Origin: Georgenia faecalis
GTDB lineage: Bacteria > Actinomycetota > Actinomycetes > Actinomycetales > Actinomycetaceae
Assembly: GCF_003710105.1 (NCBI RefSeq)
Contig: NZ_CP033325.1
Location: 2,108,001 to 2,172,000 of the forward strand
Reading direction: 5' to 3'
DNA: 64,000 bases
Part shown: piece after piece, positions 26,136 through 36,227 of the stretch
Layout of the letters: each line of letters starts with the position of its first letter
Position numbering within the stretch: the stretch's first letter is position 1
Position numbers and translations under genes: made by a program
Notes under the pieces: model-generated
The model's database searches: none
What the model was told of the DNA's origin: nothing
The model's input: only the letters and a program-made list of their open reading frames with translations

Positions 26136-27258
26136 GCCGCGCGGCCTGACGCGTGAGGTGGTCGCGCTCGGCGGCGTCGTGGGCGAGCCGCGCCGCCTCC
26201 GCGTTCAGGCGCGCCGCGGTCGCCGTCTCCCCCGACCGCTCGTGCAGGTAGGCGGCGACGGCGGTGTACCGCGGCAGCGCCGGATCCAGCCCGGCGAGCG
26301 CCGCGAGGCCCGCGCGGCCGCCGTCGGCCTCCCCCACGGCGACCGCCCGGTTGAGGCGGGCCACCGGGCTGCCGGTGAGGCGCACGAGCTCGTCGTACCA
26401 CTCGACGATCTGCACCCAGTTGGTCTCGGCCGCCGTCGGCGCATCCGCGTGCAGGGCGGCGACGGCGGCCTGCGCCTGGTACTCCCCCAGGTGGTCGCGG
26501 GCCAGCGCCCGCTGGAGGACGGCGACGCCCTCGGCGATGAGGGCGGTGTCCCAGGCGCTGCGGTCCTGGTCCGCCAGCGGGACGATCCCGCCGTCGGGCC
26601 GGGTGCGGGCGGGCCGGCGGGCGTGGTGGAGCAGCATGAGCGCGAGCAGCCCGGCCACCTCCGGGTGGTCGACGAGGCCCGCGAGCTGGCGGGTGAGGCG
26701 GATGGCCTCGGCGGCGAGGTCGACGTCGCCGGTGTACCCCTCGTTGAAGACGAGGTAGAGGACGCGCAGCACCGTGGCGACGTCGCCGGGCTGGTCGAGG
26801 CGTACCCGGGCGACGGTCCGCTTCGCGCGGCTGATCCGCTGGGCCATCGTCGCCTCGGGGACGAGGTAGGCCTGGGCGATCTGCCGCGTCGTGAGGCCGC
26901 CGAGGGCCCGGAGCGTGAGCGCGACGGCCGACGCCGGCGTCAGCGACGGGTGGGCGCAGAGGAAGTACAGCCCGAGCGTGTCGTCGACGGCGACGGCCGG
27001 GCCGGGCGGCGGCTCGAGCTCGACGCGGACCTCGCGCCGGGACCGGGCCGCCTCCGCCCGGGCGACGTCGAGGTACTTGCGCCACGCCACCGCCACCAGC
27101 CACCCCTTGGGGTCGCGCGGCGGGTCGTCCGGCCACAGGCGCACCGCCTCGACCAGCCCCTCCTGCACCGCGTCCTCTGCCGCCGCGAAGTCGAGCCCGC
27201 GGCGGCAGAGGACGGCGATGACCGCGGGGGTGAGGCTCCGCAGCAGGGCCTCGTCCAC
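26113..27258 (-). CDS. ECF sigma factor with C-terminal helical extension (SigJ/ECF42-like, DUF6596)
   Basis: A 381-residue sigma factor. Region 2 is AAAEDAVQEGLVEAVRLWP and DPKGWLVAVAWRKYLD (about 25-75). Region 4 is LRALGGLTTRQIAQAYLVPEATMAQRISRAKRTV (about 130-165). A long C-terminal domain with TPR-like helices follows (DUF6596; VLYLVFNEGYTGDVDLAAEAIRL and LLALMLLHHARRPAR), typical of the ECF42 group, which is controlled by this extension rather than by an anti-sigma factor. The GTG at 27258 has GGAG about 8 bases upstream and lies 5 bases after the stop of a YCII-domain gene, the usual partner of this group. Confidence 0.9.
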   Translation of the reverse strand: MDEALLRSLTPAVIAVLCRRGLDFAAAEDAVQEGLVEAVRLWPDDPPRDPKGWLVAVAWRKYLDVARAEAARSRREVRVELEPPPGPAVAVDDTLGLYFLCAHPSLTPASAVALTLRALGGLTTRQIAQAYLVPEATMAQRISRAKRTVARVRLDQPGDVATVLRVLYLVFNEGYTGDVDLAAEAIRLTRQLAGLVDHPEVAGLLALMLLHHARRPARTRPDGGIVPLADQDRSAWDTALIAEGVAVLQRALARDHLGEYQAQAAVAALHADAPTAAETNWVQIVEWYDELVRLTGSPVARLNRAVAVGEADGGRAGLAALAGLDPALPRYTAVAAYLHERSGETATAARLNAEAARLAHDAAERDHLTRQAARLNAALRG

Positions 27259-27263
27259 GGGTG

Positions 27264-27671
27264 CTACTCCGTGACGGCCGGGGGCATGGTGAGGAAGGGC
27301 CGCAGCTCGAGCCACTCGTGCAGCGGCTTACCGGCGGGGCCGGGCGCGGCGGACAGCTCGCTCGCCAGCTCCAGCGCGCGGTCGTAGCTGTCGACGTCGA
27401 TGACCATCCACCCGGCGATGAGGTCCTTGGTCTCCGCGAACGGGCCGTCGGTGACGGGCGGGCGCCCCTCGCCGTCGTACCGGACGAACGTGCCCTCGGG
27501 CGCGAGTGCCTGGCCGTCCACGTACTCCCCCGTGCCCTCGAGCCGGGCGGCGAAGTCGTCCATGTACTGGATGTGCGCCGAGACCTCCTCGGGCGCCCAC
27601 CGGTCCATCGGGGTGTCGGTGAGCGGCGCCGGGCCACCGCGGTAGTGCTTGAGCAGCAGGTACTTGGCCAT
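27264..27671 (-). CDS. YCII/DGPF-domain protein
   Basis: A 135-residue YCII-related protein: MAKYLLLKHYRGGPAP start, HIQYMDDFAARLEGTGEYVDGQ, and the diagnostic TDGPFAETKDLIAGWMVIDVDS. These small alpha/beta proteins of unknown activity are routinely co-transcribed with ECF42-type sigma factors, as here (5-base gap). It is the first gene of that operon. Confidence 0.9.
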   Translation of the reverse strand: MAKYLLLKHYRGGPAPLTDTPMDRWAPEEVSAHIQYMDDFAARLEGTGEYVDGQALAPEGTFVRYDGEGRPPVTDGPFAETKDLIAGWMVIDVDSYDRALELASELSAAPGPAGKPLHEWLELRPFLTMPPAVTE

Positions 27672-27769
27672 GGTTGTCTCCTCGGTGAGGTACGGCCCAG
27701 TGTGGCCGTCTCACTCCCAGGACGGAACGGGGTGGGGGTTCTCGACATCGGCCCCCCGGCGCGGCGCGC

Positions 27770-27976
27770 TCAGCCCTCCGCGTCGCCGTCCCAGTCGCGC
27801 CGCCACTTGCGGTCCGCCTCGTCCCACATGGCGTTGCGCGCGCCCGCCGCGTCCAGCGCCTGCTGCGCCGCCTCGCGCGTCGGGTAGGGCCCCATCCGGT
27901 CGTCGGCGCCGCTGATCTTGCCCTCCTCCACCTGCCGCGTCTGAAGGTTGAAGTAGTACTCGCGCTCGTCGCTCAC
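27770..27976 (-). CDS. Small SPOR-like protein next to map
   Basis: A 68-residue soluble protein ([18 protein letters not shown], then [17 protein letters not shown] and a Trp-containing basic-acidic tail). It matches, from memory, small proteins annotated as SPOR-domain-containing that lie beside methionine aminopeptidase in actinobacteria. The GTG start at 27976 has GAGGAG 6 bases upstream. Divergent from map with a 37-base gap. Confidence 0.75.
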   Translation of the reverse strand: MSDEREYYFNLQTRQVEEGKISGADDRMGPYPTREAAQQALDAAGARNAMWDEADRKWRRDWDGDAEG

Positions 27977-28000
27977 TGCGGGCTCCTCATCGGTGAAACG

Positions 28001-28006
28001 TAGACT
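28001..28006 (+). promoter_or_regulatory. -10 box of map
   Basis: TAGACT is 7 bases before the ATG at 28014, implying a leaderless or nearly leaderless message. Confidence 0.5.
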
Positions 28007-28013
28007 GGAGGCC

Positions 28014-28886
28014 ATGCTCGCCGAACGCGCCCCCCTGGGCACCCTGACGCCGGGGGAGATCTCCCCGCGCCTGCCGGTGCCCGCCTCGATCCCCCGCCCC
28101 GAGTACGTCGACCAGCCCGCGCCCGCCCCGTTCACGGGCAGCGAGGTCAAGGACCCGGAGACCATCGAGCGGATCCGTCGCGCGAGCCGGCTCGCCGCCC
28201 AGGCGCTCGAGCTCGTCGGCAAGGCCGTCGCCCCGGGCATCACCACGGACGAGCTCGACCGCATCGGGCACGAGTTCCTCATCGCCCACGGCGCCTACCC
28301 CTCCACCCTCGGCTACCGGAACTTCCCCAAGTCCCTGTGCACGTCGGTCAACGAGGTGGTCTGCCACGGCATCCCGGACTCGACCGTCCTCGTCGAGGGC
28401 GACATCGTCAACGTCGACATCACCGCCTACCTCGACGGCGTCCACGGCGACAACAACGCGACGTTCTGCGTGGGCGAGGTGGACGAGGAGTCCCGGCTGC
28501 TCGTCGAGCGCACGAAGATCGCCCTCGAGCGCGGCATCAAGGCGGTCCGCCCGGGCCGGGAGATCAACGTCATCGGCCGGGTCATCGAGTCCTACGCCAA
28601 GCGGTTCCACTACGGCGTGGTGCGCGAGTTCACCGGCCACGGCGTCGGCGAGGCCTTCCACACCGGCCTCATCGTCCCCCACTACGACGCCGCCCCCGAG
28701 CACGACACCATCATTGAGCCCGGCATGGTCTTCACCATCGAGCCGATGCTCACGCTCGGCACCGCCGACTGGACGATGTGGGACGACGACTGGACCGTCC
28801 TCACCGCGGACCGCTCCCGCACCGCCCAGTTCGAGCACACGCTCCTCGTCACCGACGACGGCGCGGAGATCCTCACCCTGCCGTGA
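28014..28886 (+). CDS. map: Methionine aminopeptidase (MetAP, type I)
   Basis: A 290-residue enzyme removing the initiator methionine from new proteins. Metal ligands and catalytic residues are visible: [20 protein letters not shown] and [10 protein letters not shown] (Asp pair), [14 protein letters not shown] (His), MVFTIEPML (Glu) and [12 protein letters not shown] (Glu). The N-terminal extension before [14 protein letters not shown] is typical for actinobacterial MapA. The last 128 bases including the stop are repeated at 31937-32064, on the far side of a 3-kb insertion carrying the SIR2-kinase gene. Confidence 0.95.
   Translation: MLAERAPLGTLTPGEISPRLPVPASIPRPEYVDQPAPAPFTGSEVKDPETIERIRRASRLAAQALELVGKAVAPGITTDELDRIGHEFLIAHGAYPSTLGYRNFPKSLCTSVNEVVCHGIPDSTVLVEGDIVNVDITAYLDGVHGDNNATFCVGEVDEESRLLVERTKIALERGIKAVRPGREINVIGRVIESYAKRFHYGVVREFTGHGVGEAFHTGLIVPHYDAAPEHDTIIEPGMVFTIEPMLTLGTADWTMWDDDWTVLTADRSRTAQFEHTLLVTDDGAEILTLP
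28759..28886 (+). repeat. Direct repeat, copy 1: 3' end of map
   Basis: 128 bases identical to 31937-32064 except for one mismatch, ending exactly at the map stop codon. Confidence 0.93.
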
Positions 28887-29255
28887 TGCGAGCCTGGGAA
28901 CAGCGCCTTTCGTCCTGCTTCGGTCAGCTATCGGTGAGGGGCGTTTCCAATGCATGAAGCGCGCTCGACGCCGTTATGCCGGGCTTGAGAAGCGGACCTC
29001 AAGCCGTCTGCAACCGATGAGTCCCGCTTCGCGCGGTGCGGGCGCCTCCCCAAAACTGAGCGGCGAGTGATGAACTAGGCGAGGAACGCGGCCGGACGAA
29101 CGGCGCAAGCTCCGGCCTACGGCGACACCGAGGAGTCGTCGGACTTGCGCGCGGCCACCCGCGCCCGCCGCATCCGAAACAACTAGCGACCCCGAGTGAT
29201 ACTCGCCGCCAGGAGGACCCACACCCTGATTCGTAGCGGACGTCCGAAGAACCGC
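28887..29255. other. 369-bp non-coding stretch at the left end of the map insertion
   Basis: No gene recognised. Composition shifts from the strongly GC-biased map gene towards the lower-GC cargo. No tRNA, integrase remnant or strong terminator is visible. Confidence 0.45.
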
Positions 29256-31598
29256 TCAACTGAATGTGAGAGCCTCCAAGGCGGCGCCGACGGCTCCGCC
29301 AATCTCGGTGTAATCCGTATCCGGTTCCACCCGCAGACTTGCATGCAACGTGGCCTGCCGCTGGACGGAACGCTTCTTGACATCCCTCCAACCTGCCTTG
29401 CTCAAAAGCATCCCTGCGTTCGCAAGGCGGTCAGGAAGGTACTTTTCTACACCCTTTCTGCTAAGGGTCCCATCGTCCGCCCATTCGATCTTGAGCGACA
29501 CGTCGAAGGAGTTGGCTGCGCCTTGGATTCGCACAGTGGGACCACTCGCCACACTGTACGTGGCTGCGTCGCGAGTATAGTCCCAGGCGTATCCGTCGCT
29601 AATGAGGGGGCTACGGGCGGCGATTTCCTCCGCGGCGAGATCACCGTCAAGAGGTGTTGATCGGACACTATTAGCCTCCTGAATGCGCTTTGCCTCAGCC
29701 AGAATAAGGTCAACGCTCCACCTATCGCGTTGCGCCTCGTGAGTGGAGTTAACAATTAGCCGCTCGACACGACGAGCCGTCGCTCGGTAAAAGGGCGCCT
29801 CTGGCACGCGCGTCGCGCGCCGTACCAGGTACTTGAAGTTCCCGTCTCGCTGGAAGTACGGATTGGGTTCTTGGCGACCCGCCAGGTAGTACAGCGTCAT
29901 CCCGAGGCCAAACGAGTCAACAAGGGCGCTACGAGATCCTGTATCGGACTTAAACTGCTCCGGGGCCAAGTATCCCAAGGCGCTCCCCTCCGCGATTACC
30001 GACTCGGTTTTCGCCCCGGAGTAAGTGGCGAGGTCAAAGTCGAGAACAACAACCTCAAACACGTCTCTTGATGACCAGGCATCCCTCAACATAATATTCG
30101 CCGGCCGGATATCCCGATGGAGAACCTTCTCTGGTAGCCGATGAGCCTCGTTAATTATCGCTGTCGCCTTAATAAATACGTCAAGGATTGCCTGCCAGTC
30201 CTCAACTAAGTGCGCCTCCTTCGCCGCCTGGAGGTTCGGCCCCTCTACCCAGTCCATAGTCACGAAGGTCGGAATTTCCGATGCGTCACGGTAGGCGACC
30301 ATCCCAGCAACCTTGCGCGATTCTAAGATCTTCATCGCCTTGACCCCTCGACGAAATGCGTGGATCGATGCAGCGTCGCCACGAATTTCACGTTTGAGTA
30401 GCTTCAGTGCGATCTCATGTCCGGTAGGGTCCACGGCGCGATAAACGGAGCCGAAGGCGCCCTTGGCAGAGTAGTCTGTTATCGTATAATCGAAGATCTT
30501 GTAGTCTATCGGCTTCGGCGGGATATACCATGATCTATCAATCAACTCGTCATACTCGTGCAAAAAGTCGTTGTACGAATCTAAGTCGCTCCGCGTGAGA
30601 AGGAACTTGGCGTACCCGTTCAGGCGTTCCCGGATTTGATCAGTTTGCAGCCTCGCCAACATATCTGGCGACTCGATGTGGTCTCGATATTTTGCGTACT
30701 CTCGTGCGACAGGCGTGGCCGATGGTTCATCGGGCTTTGCTTTCCCTAGCGCCCGAAGCATGTCGAGGACCTGCTCATGCTTCCCTCTTGTGTAGATAAC
30801 CCGCTCGACCATCGCGGCGTCGGCCCACCGGACAGCCTCTTCGTCAGTCCTGTCGGTGATCCAAAAGTGCTCAGGCCCTTGTATTCCGGCCTTCGCAAGC
30901 TCTTCGAGAGGACCACCTATCGCTATGTCGTCCGCACTGACCCCGACGAAGACTACGTGAAATTGCGTAAAGACCGTCCTAAGGAAACCCAAGTAGCCTG
31001 GGCTGGAATACAGTTCTTTTAGTTCTCCTTGCGTAAAGACCCAGGACTCTTCGTCGTCGAAGTGGCCGTGCAACTGATATAAGAATCGGTGATGCGTGCC
31101 GAGCATCCTCTGTAGCTTGCCAGCTTTATGACCCTCGAAGATCTTAATTTCACCATCATCGCCGGCCATGCGAGCGGCGCGGCGAGCAAAAGCATCCAAG
31201 TTTAGACTAAGAATTCCACGCAGTGGCAGGGCCCAAAGGGCGCTATATGGCGCCGGCACCGCATTGCTATCGGACTTGCCGAACTCTTGCCTGATAATAT
31301 TTCGGTATGCTACTGGAATAGCCTCTTTGAGTATGCCGAACTTCTCCCAGTACCCAAGGTTCGGATTTTCGATTTTACTTATAACGGGAGCAAAGCGCGT
31401 GGGATTGTTGTCGGAGAATGCGGCTTGGCCTTCCAGTTCTTTTGCCAGGGCTTCGCAGAGTCGACTCCAACTGCTGATGTCCGGACCGCTGAGTCCTGCT
31501 CCGACGACGGCGACCCAAGGTCTCGCGGCAACGGCAACCATTTGAGTTAGCCGATCGAGAGGCCCATTGCGTTCGACCAGCCCAGCTTGTTCCGTCAC
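29256..31598 (-). CDS. SIR2-domain / Ser-Thr protein kinase fusion protein
   Basis: A 780-residue two-headed protein. The N-terminal SIR2-like NAD-binding domain (about 20-300) shows VAVVGAGLSGPDISSW, ILSLNLDAFARRA, YQLHGHFDD with the catalytic-type His, and VVFVGVSADD. A eukaryotic-type kinase domain (about 385-640) shows AKGAFGSVYRA (P-loop), IALKLLKRE (Lys), VLHRDIRPANIML (catalytic Asp and Asn), VVLDFDLATYS (DFD replacing DFG) and GYLAPEQF. About 130 C-terminal residues are unassigned. The GTG at 31598 is chosen: AAGGA lies 6 bases upstream. The gene is markedly less GC-rich than its surroundings and sits between duplicated map ends. SIR2 effectors in phage defence deplete NAD; a defence role here is inference. 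Confidence 0.85.
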   Translation of the reverse strand: MTEQAGLVERNGPLDRLTQMVAVAARPWVAVVGAGLSGPDISSWSRLCEALAKELEGQAAFSDNNPTRFAPVISKIENPNLGYWEKFGILKEAIPVAYRNIIRQEFGKSDSNAVPAPYSALWALPLRGILSLNLDAFARRAARMAGDDGEIKIFEGHKAGKLQRMLGTHHRFLYQLHGHFDDEESWVFTQGELKELYSSPGYLGFLRTVFTQFHVVFVGVSADDIAIGGPLEELAKAGIQGPEHFWITDRTDEEAVRWADAAMVERVIYTRGKHEQVLDMLRALGKAKPDEPSATPVAREYAKYRDHIESPDMLARLQTDQIRERLNGYAKFLLTRSDLDSYNDFLHEYDELIDRSWYIPPKPIDYKIFDYTITDYSAKGAFGSVYRAVDPTGHEIALKLLKREIRGDAASIHAFRRGVKAMKILESRKVAGMVAYRDASEIPTFVTMDWVEGPNLQAAKEAHLVEDWQAILDVFIKATAIINEAHRLPEKVLHRDIRPANIMLRDAWSSRDVFEVVVLDFDLATYSGAKTESVIAEGSALGYLAPEQFKSDTGSRSALVDSFGLGMTLYYLAGRQEPNPYFQRDGNFKYLVRRATRVPEAPFYRATARRVERLIVNSTHEAQRDRWSVDLILAEAKRIQEANSVRSTPLDGDLAAEEIAARSPLISDGYAWDYTRDAATYSVASGPTVRIQGAANSFDVSLKIEWADDGTLSRKGVEKYLPDRLANAGMLLSKAGWRDVKKRSVQRQATLHASLRVEPDTDYTEIGGAVGAALEALTFS

Positions 31599-31936
31599 GT
31601 CAAGTCCTTGTCTGTCTGGCGGGCGGCCGTGCCGCCGCTCCTCGCGATGCTGCATGAGCGGAGCGGTTAGTGTCTCGCGGTGCCGTCTCAACGTCACGTC
31701 GTCGGGACGACACAGATGCTACTTGAGGATCGACGAGGTGACTGATGTTTCACTCCTGCCGTGTCGGTCGCTAAGTCTGTCTCGCTTCGCGAAGGTTATG
31801 GCGTTGAGCAGGCGCCTGGAATCTGGCTCAGCGGACAGGAGTGGAGCCCGTCATCAAGAATTCCTTGGCGACCAGAGGAGAGTCGGCGGATCGTGTTAGG
31901 AGTCCGCATTTTCTCAGCCGGCCGTTTGCCCCTCGG
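31599..31936. other. Upstream region of the SIR2-kinase gene, right end of the insertion
   Basis: 338 bases with no gene recognised. It must contain the promoter of the minus-strand SIR2-kinase gene. GC content rises again at 31937, where the duplicated map end begins. Confidence 0.45.
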
Positions 31937-32064
31937 GCACCGCCGACTGGACGATGTGGGACGACGACTGGACCGTCCTCACCGCGGACCGCTCCCGCAC
32001 CGCCCAGTTCGAGCACACCCTCCTCGTCACCGACGACGGCGCGGAGATCCTCACCCTGCCGTGA
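31937..32064 (+). repeat. Direct repeat, copy 2: detached 3' end of map
   Basis: Second copy of the last 128 bases of map with its stop codon, offset 3178 bases, one mismatch. It has no start codon of its own. Its last 14 bases overlap the 3' end of the convergent AraC-type gene, as the original map end presumably did before the insertion. Confidence 0.93.
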
Positions 32065-33028
32065 CCGGCCCGCCTCCCGCGGCCGGCCCGCGCCGGTAGC
32101 GCGACGGCGGCACGCCCACCACCGCGGTGAACGCCCGGGTGAAGTGGGCGTGGTCGGCGAACCCGAGCGCCGCGGCGAGGGCGGCGAGGTCCCTCCCCTC
32201 GCCGGCGTCGAGGGCGGCGACGGCGTCCTGCAGCCGGTACCGGCGCAGCACGTGCAGCGGCGTCGCCCCGACGTAGCGCGCGAAGAGCCGCTGCAGGGTG
32301 CGCACGGAGACGTGCAGCCGCTCGGCGACCGGCGCCACCGCCACCTGCCCCGGCTCGTGCATGAGGGCCACCGCCGCGCGCACCGTCCGGTAGCCGTCAT
32401 CGGCGGCGATGCGGTCCCGGTGCGGTTCGAGGCGCGCGGCGAGGTCGGCGGCGAGGAGGTCGCGGCGGGCGGCGTCGTCGGGCTCGGCGAGGACGGCGAC
32501 GGCGAGGTCGCCGGCGCTCGCGCCGAGGATCTCCTCCGCCGGCACCACCCGGTCGGTGAGCGCGCGGACGTCGGCGTCGAGCAGCGCGGCCAGGCCACCG
32601 GGGTGGAACGCCAGCCCGGCCACTCGCCCGGCGAGGGGAAGGTCGACGGTGAAGACGCGGGTGACGACCCCGTGGACGAGCGCCGCCGGCACCGCCATCC
32701 CGTGCATCCGCCCACCCTCGGCCGCCTCGACGGTGAGGTGGGTGACGGGGTGGCTGAGCACCTGCTGGCGGAAGGGCGCCGCCGCCGCGCGCCGCCAGGC
32801 CACCGACCAGAAGTGCGAGGCGACCAGGCTGAGCGGCTCGGGCAGGGCGAGGCGGTCGGTGGCGAACACGTCCTGGCCCGCGGCCGGCCACAGCACCGCG
32901 CCGCGCTCGCCACGCTCACCGCGCTCGCCGCGCTCACCGCGCTCGCCGGCCGCGCCGCGCTCACCGGCCGCGCGGCCGGTCGGCCGTCCGCGCGGTCCGG
33001 GAGGTTGTCGCGAATGTGCAAGCGCCAC
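32051..33028 (-). CDS. AraC-family transcriptional regulator
   Basis: A regulator of about 325 residues. The C-terminal AraC double HTH is clear: [40 protein letters not shown], then [34 protein letters not shown]. The preceding 200 residues are a sensor-like domain with [17 protein letters not shown], similar to DUF6597-type AraC regulators. The start is uncertain: GTG at 33028 has TAGAGT 7 bases upstream, but a later GTG (32896), after a Gly-Glu-Arg repeat, would give a more usual N-terminus. Divergent from the VOC gene. Confidence 0.8.
   Translation of the reverse strand: MALAHSRQPPGPRGRPTGRAAGERGAAGERGERGERGERGERGAVLWPAAGQDVFATDRLALPEPLSLVASHFWSVAWRRAAAAPFRQQVLSHPVTHLTVEAAEGGRMHGMAVPAALVHGVVTRVFTVDLPLAGRVAGLAFHPGGLAALLDADVRALTDRVVPAEEILGASAGDLAVAVLAEPDDAARRDLLAADLAARLEPHRDRIAADDGYRTVRAAVALMHEPGQVAVAPVAERLHVSVRTLQRLFARYVGATPLHVLRRYRLQDAVAALDAGEGRDLAALAAALGFADHAHFTRAFTAVVGVPPSRYRRGPAAGGGPVTAG
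32905..32970 (-). repeat. 9-bp tandem repeat encoding Gly-Glu-Arg
   Basis: About six imperfect copies of a nine-base unit (CGCTC followed by RCCG on the plus strand) fall in the N-terminal coding part, or the leader, of the AraC-type gene. Confidence 0.6.
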
Positions 33029-33056
33029 CCTTCGCACTCTAGGGACGCTGGGCGGC

Positions 33057-33545
33057 ATGAACACGCACTATCGCCCAGAGGGCTACACCACGATCTCCCC
33101 GTTCGTCGCCGTCTCCCCCGCGCGGGAGGCCATCGACTTCTACGGCGCCGTCTTCGGCGCGCGCGTCGTCACCCGGGCCGACGGGCCCGACGGCGCGGTC
33201 ATGCACTGCGAGCTCGACCTCGGCGACGGCCGGATGACGCTCGCGGACCCCGACCCCGAGTACCACGCGACCGCCAACGACCCCACCCGCGACGACGCCA
33301 CGTTCAGCCTCGGGATCTACGTGCCCGACGTCGACGCGGTCACCGAGCGGGCCCGCGAGCGGGGGGCGCGGGTGCGCGAGGAGCCCATGGACTTCAAGGT
33401 CACCGGCGACCGGTTCGCCTCGATCCAGGACCCGTTCGGCGTGCGCTGGACGATCATGTGCCGGGTCATCCCGCACACCGACGCCGAGGTGCAGGCCGGC
33501 CTGGACGCGTGGACGGCGCCGACGACCGAGGCCGCCACGTCCTGA
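33057..33545 (+). CDS. VOC-family (glyoxalase/PhnB-like) protein
   Basis: A 162-residue vicinal-oxygen-chelate protein. It opens TISPFVAVSPAREAIDFYGAVFGA, the hallmark of PhnB-like members, continues with CELDLGDGRMTLAD, LGIYVPDVDAVTERARERGA and ends FASIQDPFGVRWTIM. Paired beta-alpha-beta modules form a cup for a metal or ligand; substrate unknown. It is divergent from, and possibly controlled by, the AraC-type regulator. Confidence 0.88.
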   Translation: MNTHYRPEGYTTISPFVAVSPAREAIDFYGAVFGARVVTRADGPDGAVMHCELDLGDGRMTLADPDPEYHATANDPTRDDATFSLGIYVPDVDAVTERARERGARVREEPMDFKVTGDRFASIQDPFGVRWTIMCRVIPHTDAEVQAGLDAWTAPTTEAATS

Positions 33546-33708
33546 CGTCGCCCTGCCTGACGCCGCCCTGCCTGACGCCGGGGCCAGACCGCCGCCCAGG
33601 GGCATCCACCCCTCGCGCGCCTCAGAAACCCGCACCGCCCGTTTCCCCCTCAGGACCACTCCGCGCCTGCCATGATCAGATCCCAGTCACAGGCCCGTAG
33701 GAGGCGTG

Positions 33709-34404
33709 ATGAGGCGCATCGTTGCCGGTCCCGTCAGCGGATTGGCGTGCGCCTGTCTCGTGGTCGCGGGAGCAGGCCTGCCGGCCAGCGCGGATCCCGA
33801 CCATGAGGTGGGCCGAGCCACGGCGTCCGCGCCGGAGGGAACGACCCCCGCGGCCGTGCCGGACGATCTCGGGCTCACCGCGGATTCCCCGGAGTTCCTC
33901 GCCGCCATGGAGGTGGCGCAGCAGCAGCAGGAGATCAAGGCGGCGCTGGACCAGTACGGGATCCTCACCGGGTTCCCCGATCTCCGTGCGGGCGGGGGCT
34001 GGGTCGAGGGCGAGGACCTCCTGGTAGTCCAGTACGACCGTCGCGCCAAGCCGGCGCGGTTGGCGGAGTTCCTCGCGGCCACGGAGGCCGCCGCCGGCCT
34101 CGACCTGCCCGTCGACGTCGAGTACCGGCCCGTGGACTTCAACGAGGCCGAGCTCTCCGAGCTGGCAGAGGAGATCTCCATCGACGCGGACGGGTCCTGG
34201 TCGGATCGGCTCGGCGTCGACAGCATCATCTGGACCCACGGGGACACGGAGACCGGCGCCGTCGTCGTCGGCGGCGAGGGTGCCGAGGACATCGCGGGCG
34301 CCAGCACGATGCGGAGTAGTACCGGCGTGCGGATCATCGTCAGGGAGGCCGCGCCCGAGGATGTCGTCCTGCTCCAGGGCCCGACCGCGGACCCTGCCCC
34401 CTGA
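33709..34404 (+). CDS. Secreted protein of unknown function
   Basis: A 231-residue exported protein with a signal peptide (MRRIVAGPVSGLACACLVVAG, cleavage predicted near ASA-DPD, residues 29-30). The mature part is acidic, opening with a helical stretch (EFLAAMEVAQQQQEIKAALDQYG), then beta/alpha segments ending VRIIVREAAPEDVVLLQG. I do not recognise the family; the layout recalls the pro-region of secreted serine proteases but no catalytic triad is present. AGGAGG lies 4 bases before the ATG at 33709. Confidence 0.7.
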   Translation: MRRIVAGPVSGLACACLVVAGAGLPASADPDHEVGRATASAPEGTTPAAVPDDLGLTADSPEFLAAMEVAQQQQEIKAALDQYGILTGFPDLRAGGGWVEGEDLLVVQYDRRAKPARLAEFLAATEAAAGLDLPVDVEYRPVDFNEAELSELAEEISIDADGSWSDRLGVDSIIWTHGDTETGAVVVGGEGAEDIAGASTMRSSTGVRIIVREAAPEDVVLLQGPTADPAP

Positions 34405-34456
34405 CCGTCGCGAACGGGACAGAGTGCCTCGATGACCGAAGCCGCCGCGTCCTGAC

Positions 34457-34612
34457 TGGCGAACTCGGCACGAATTAGCGAACTCGGCACGGATTGGCGA
34501 ACTCGGCATGGGCGGGGACGGCGAGTTCGCTGTTTTGTGCCGAGTTCGATAGGTGGGACTAGCGAACTCAGCACGGACTAGCGAACTCGGCACGGACTGG
34601 CGAACTCGGCGC
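34457..34612. repeat. Modular palindromic intergenic repeat, locus A
   Basis: Three forward units of about 19 bp built on GCGAACTCGGCAC, a GC-rich spacer, two inverted units, a hinge (GTTCGATAGGTGGGACTAGC) and three more forward units. It fills the space between the convergent genes ending at 34404 and 34657. No spacer-repeat regularity of a CRISPR array. Confidence 0.8.
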
Positions 34613-34656
34613 ACGTAGCCGGCGGCGGGCCTGGGCCAGGCGGCCGGGCCCGCCCC

Positions 34657-36192
34657 TCAGAGCCCCGCGCCGCCGGTGAAGTGGAACGACGCCGGCGGCG
34701 CGGCGTCGCGGGTGCGCGGCCAGCGCTCGGTGACCACCTTGCCGCGGGTGTAGAACCGCGCGCCCTCCGGCCCGTAGATGTGGCTCTCGCCGAACAGCGA
34801 GTCGCCCCAGCCGCCGAAGGAGTGGTACGCCACCGGCACCGGGATCGCGACGTTGATCCCCACCATCCCCGCCGACACCGCCCGCTGGAAGGTCCGGGCC
34901 GCCTCCCCCGAGGCGGTGAACAGCGCCGCGCCGTTGCCGTAGGGGTTGGCGTTGATGACGCCGACCGCCTCCTCCAGGCCGGTGACGCGGACGACGTCGA
35001 TCACCGGGCCGAAGACCTCCTCGCGGTAGATCTCCATGTCCGCGGTGACGCCGTCGACCACGGTGGGCCCGACGAAGAACCCATCCTCGTGGCCGTCCAC
35101 GACGTGCCCGCGCCCGTCGACGACGAGCCGCGCCCCGGCGCGCTCGGCGCCGCCGATGAGGCCCTCGATCCGCTCCTTCGCCGCCCGGGTGATCACCGGC
35201 CCCATGTCGGCGTCCGGGTGGTCACCGGGCCGGACCCGCACGGCACGCGCCTTGGCGGCGAGCAGCTCGACGAGCCGGTCCGCGGCGGCATCCTCGACGA
35301 GCGCGACGGAGACCGCCATGCACCGCTCCCCCGCGGAGCCGAACGCGGCCGCTGTGAGGGCGTCCGCCGCGGACTCGAGGTCGGCGTCGGCGAGGACGAC
35401 GGCGTGGTTCTTCGCCCCGCCCAGCGCCTGGACGCGCTTGCCGTGGGCGACGGCGGTCGCGTGGACGTGCCGCGCCACGGGGGTGGACCCGACGAAGGAC
35501 ACCGCGGCGACGTCGCGATGGCGAAGCAGGTGGTCCACCGCCTCCCGGTCGCCGTGGACGACGTTGAGCACCCCGTCCGGCAGCCCGGCCTGGCGCAGCA
35601 GGTCGGCGAGCAGCAGGCTCGCGGACGGGTCCCGCTCCGACGGCTTGAGGACGACGGTGTTTCCCGTGGCGACCGCCACCGGCACCATCCACAGCGGCAC
35701 CATGACGGGGAAGTTGAACGGCGTGATGGCGGCGACGACGCCGAGCGGCTGACGGAAGGAGTAGACGTCGACGCCGGTGGACGCCTGGTCGGAGAACTCG
35801 CCCTTGAGCAGCTGCGGGATCCCCGCGGCGAACTCCACCACCTCGAGCCCGCGCGCCACCTCGCCGCGGGCGTCGGACAGGACCTTGCCGTGCTCGCGGC
35901 TGATGATCCCGGCGAGCGCGTCGGTGTGCTCGACGAGCAGCTCGCGGAACCGGAAGAGGATGCTCGCCCGCCGGCCCAGCGGCACCTGCGACCAGGCCGG
36001 GAACGCCCCCAGCGCCGCGGCCACGGCGGCGTCGACCTCACCCGTGCCCGCGAGGGGGACGTGGGCGACGACCTGCCCGGTCGCCGGGTCGTGGACCGGC
36101 GCCGTGCGGGCGCCGGCCCCGCCCGCCGCGGGCCGGCCGTCGATCCAGTGGCCGAGGGTGGGGGTCTCGGTGCCGCGGGCGGTGGTCGTCAT
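34657..36192 (-). CDS. iolA: Methylmalonate-/malonate-semialdehyde dehydrogenase, CoA-acylating (IolA/MmsA)
   Basis: A 511-residue aldehyde dehydrogenase of the CoA-acylating MmsA/IolA group, converting malonate semialdehyde to acetyl-CoA at the end of inositol breakdown. Seen: LGHWIDGRP start, [50 protein letters not shown], the catalytic Cys in [15 protein letters not shown], and [12 protein letters not shown]. The Gly-Glu-Arg-Cys-Met context is diagnostic of this subgroup, as is the absence of the usual catalytic-site Glu ([15 protein letters not shown]). AAGGA lies 8 bases before the ATG. Last gene of the iolC-to-iolA operon. Confidence 0.93.
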   Translation of the reverse strand: MTTTARGTETPTLGHWIDGRPAAGGAGARTAPVHDPATGQVVAHVPLAGTGEVDAAVAAALGAFPAWSQVPLGRRASILFRFRELLVEHTDALAGIISREHGKVLSDARGEVARGLEVVEFAAGIPQLLKGEFSDQASTGVDVYSFRQPLGVVAAITPFNFPVMVPLWMVPVAVATGNTVVLKPSERDPSASLLLADLLRQAGLPDGVLNVVHGDREAVDHLLRHRDVAAVSFVGSTPVARHVHATAVAHGKRVQALGGAKNHAVVLADADLESAADALTAAAFGSAGERCMAVSVALVEDAAADRLVELLAAKARAVRVRPGDHPDADMGPVITRAAKERIEGLIGGAERAGARLVVDGRGHVVDGHEDGFFVGPTVVDGVTADMEIYREEVFGPVIDVVRVTGLEEAVGVINANPYGNGAALFTASGEAARTFQRAVSAGMVGINVAIPVPVAYHSFGGWGDSLFGESHIYGPEGARFYTRGKVVTERWPRTRDAAPPASFHFTGGAGL

Positions 36193-36227
36193 CGTCGTCG
36201 TCCTTGGTTCGGGGGGAAGCGCCGGCT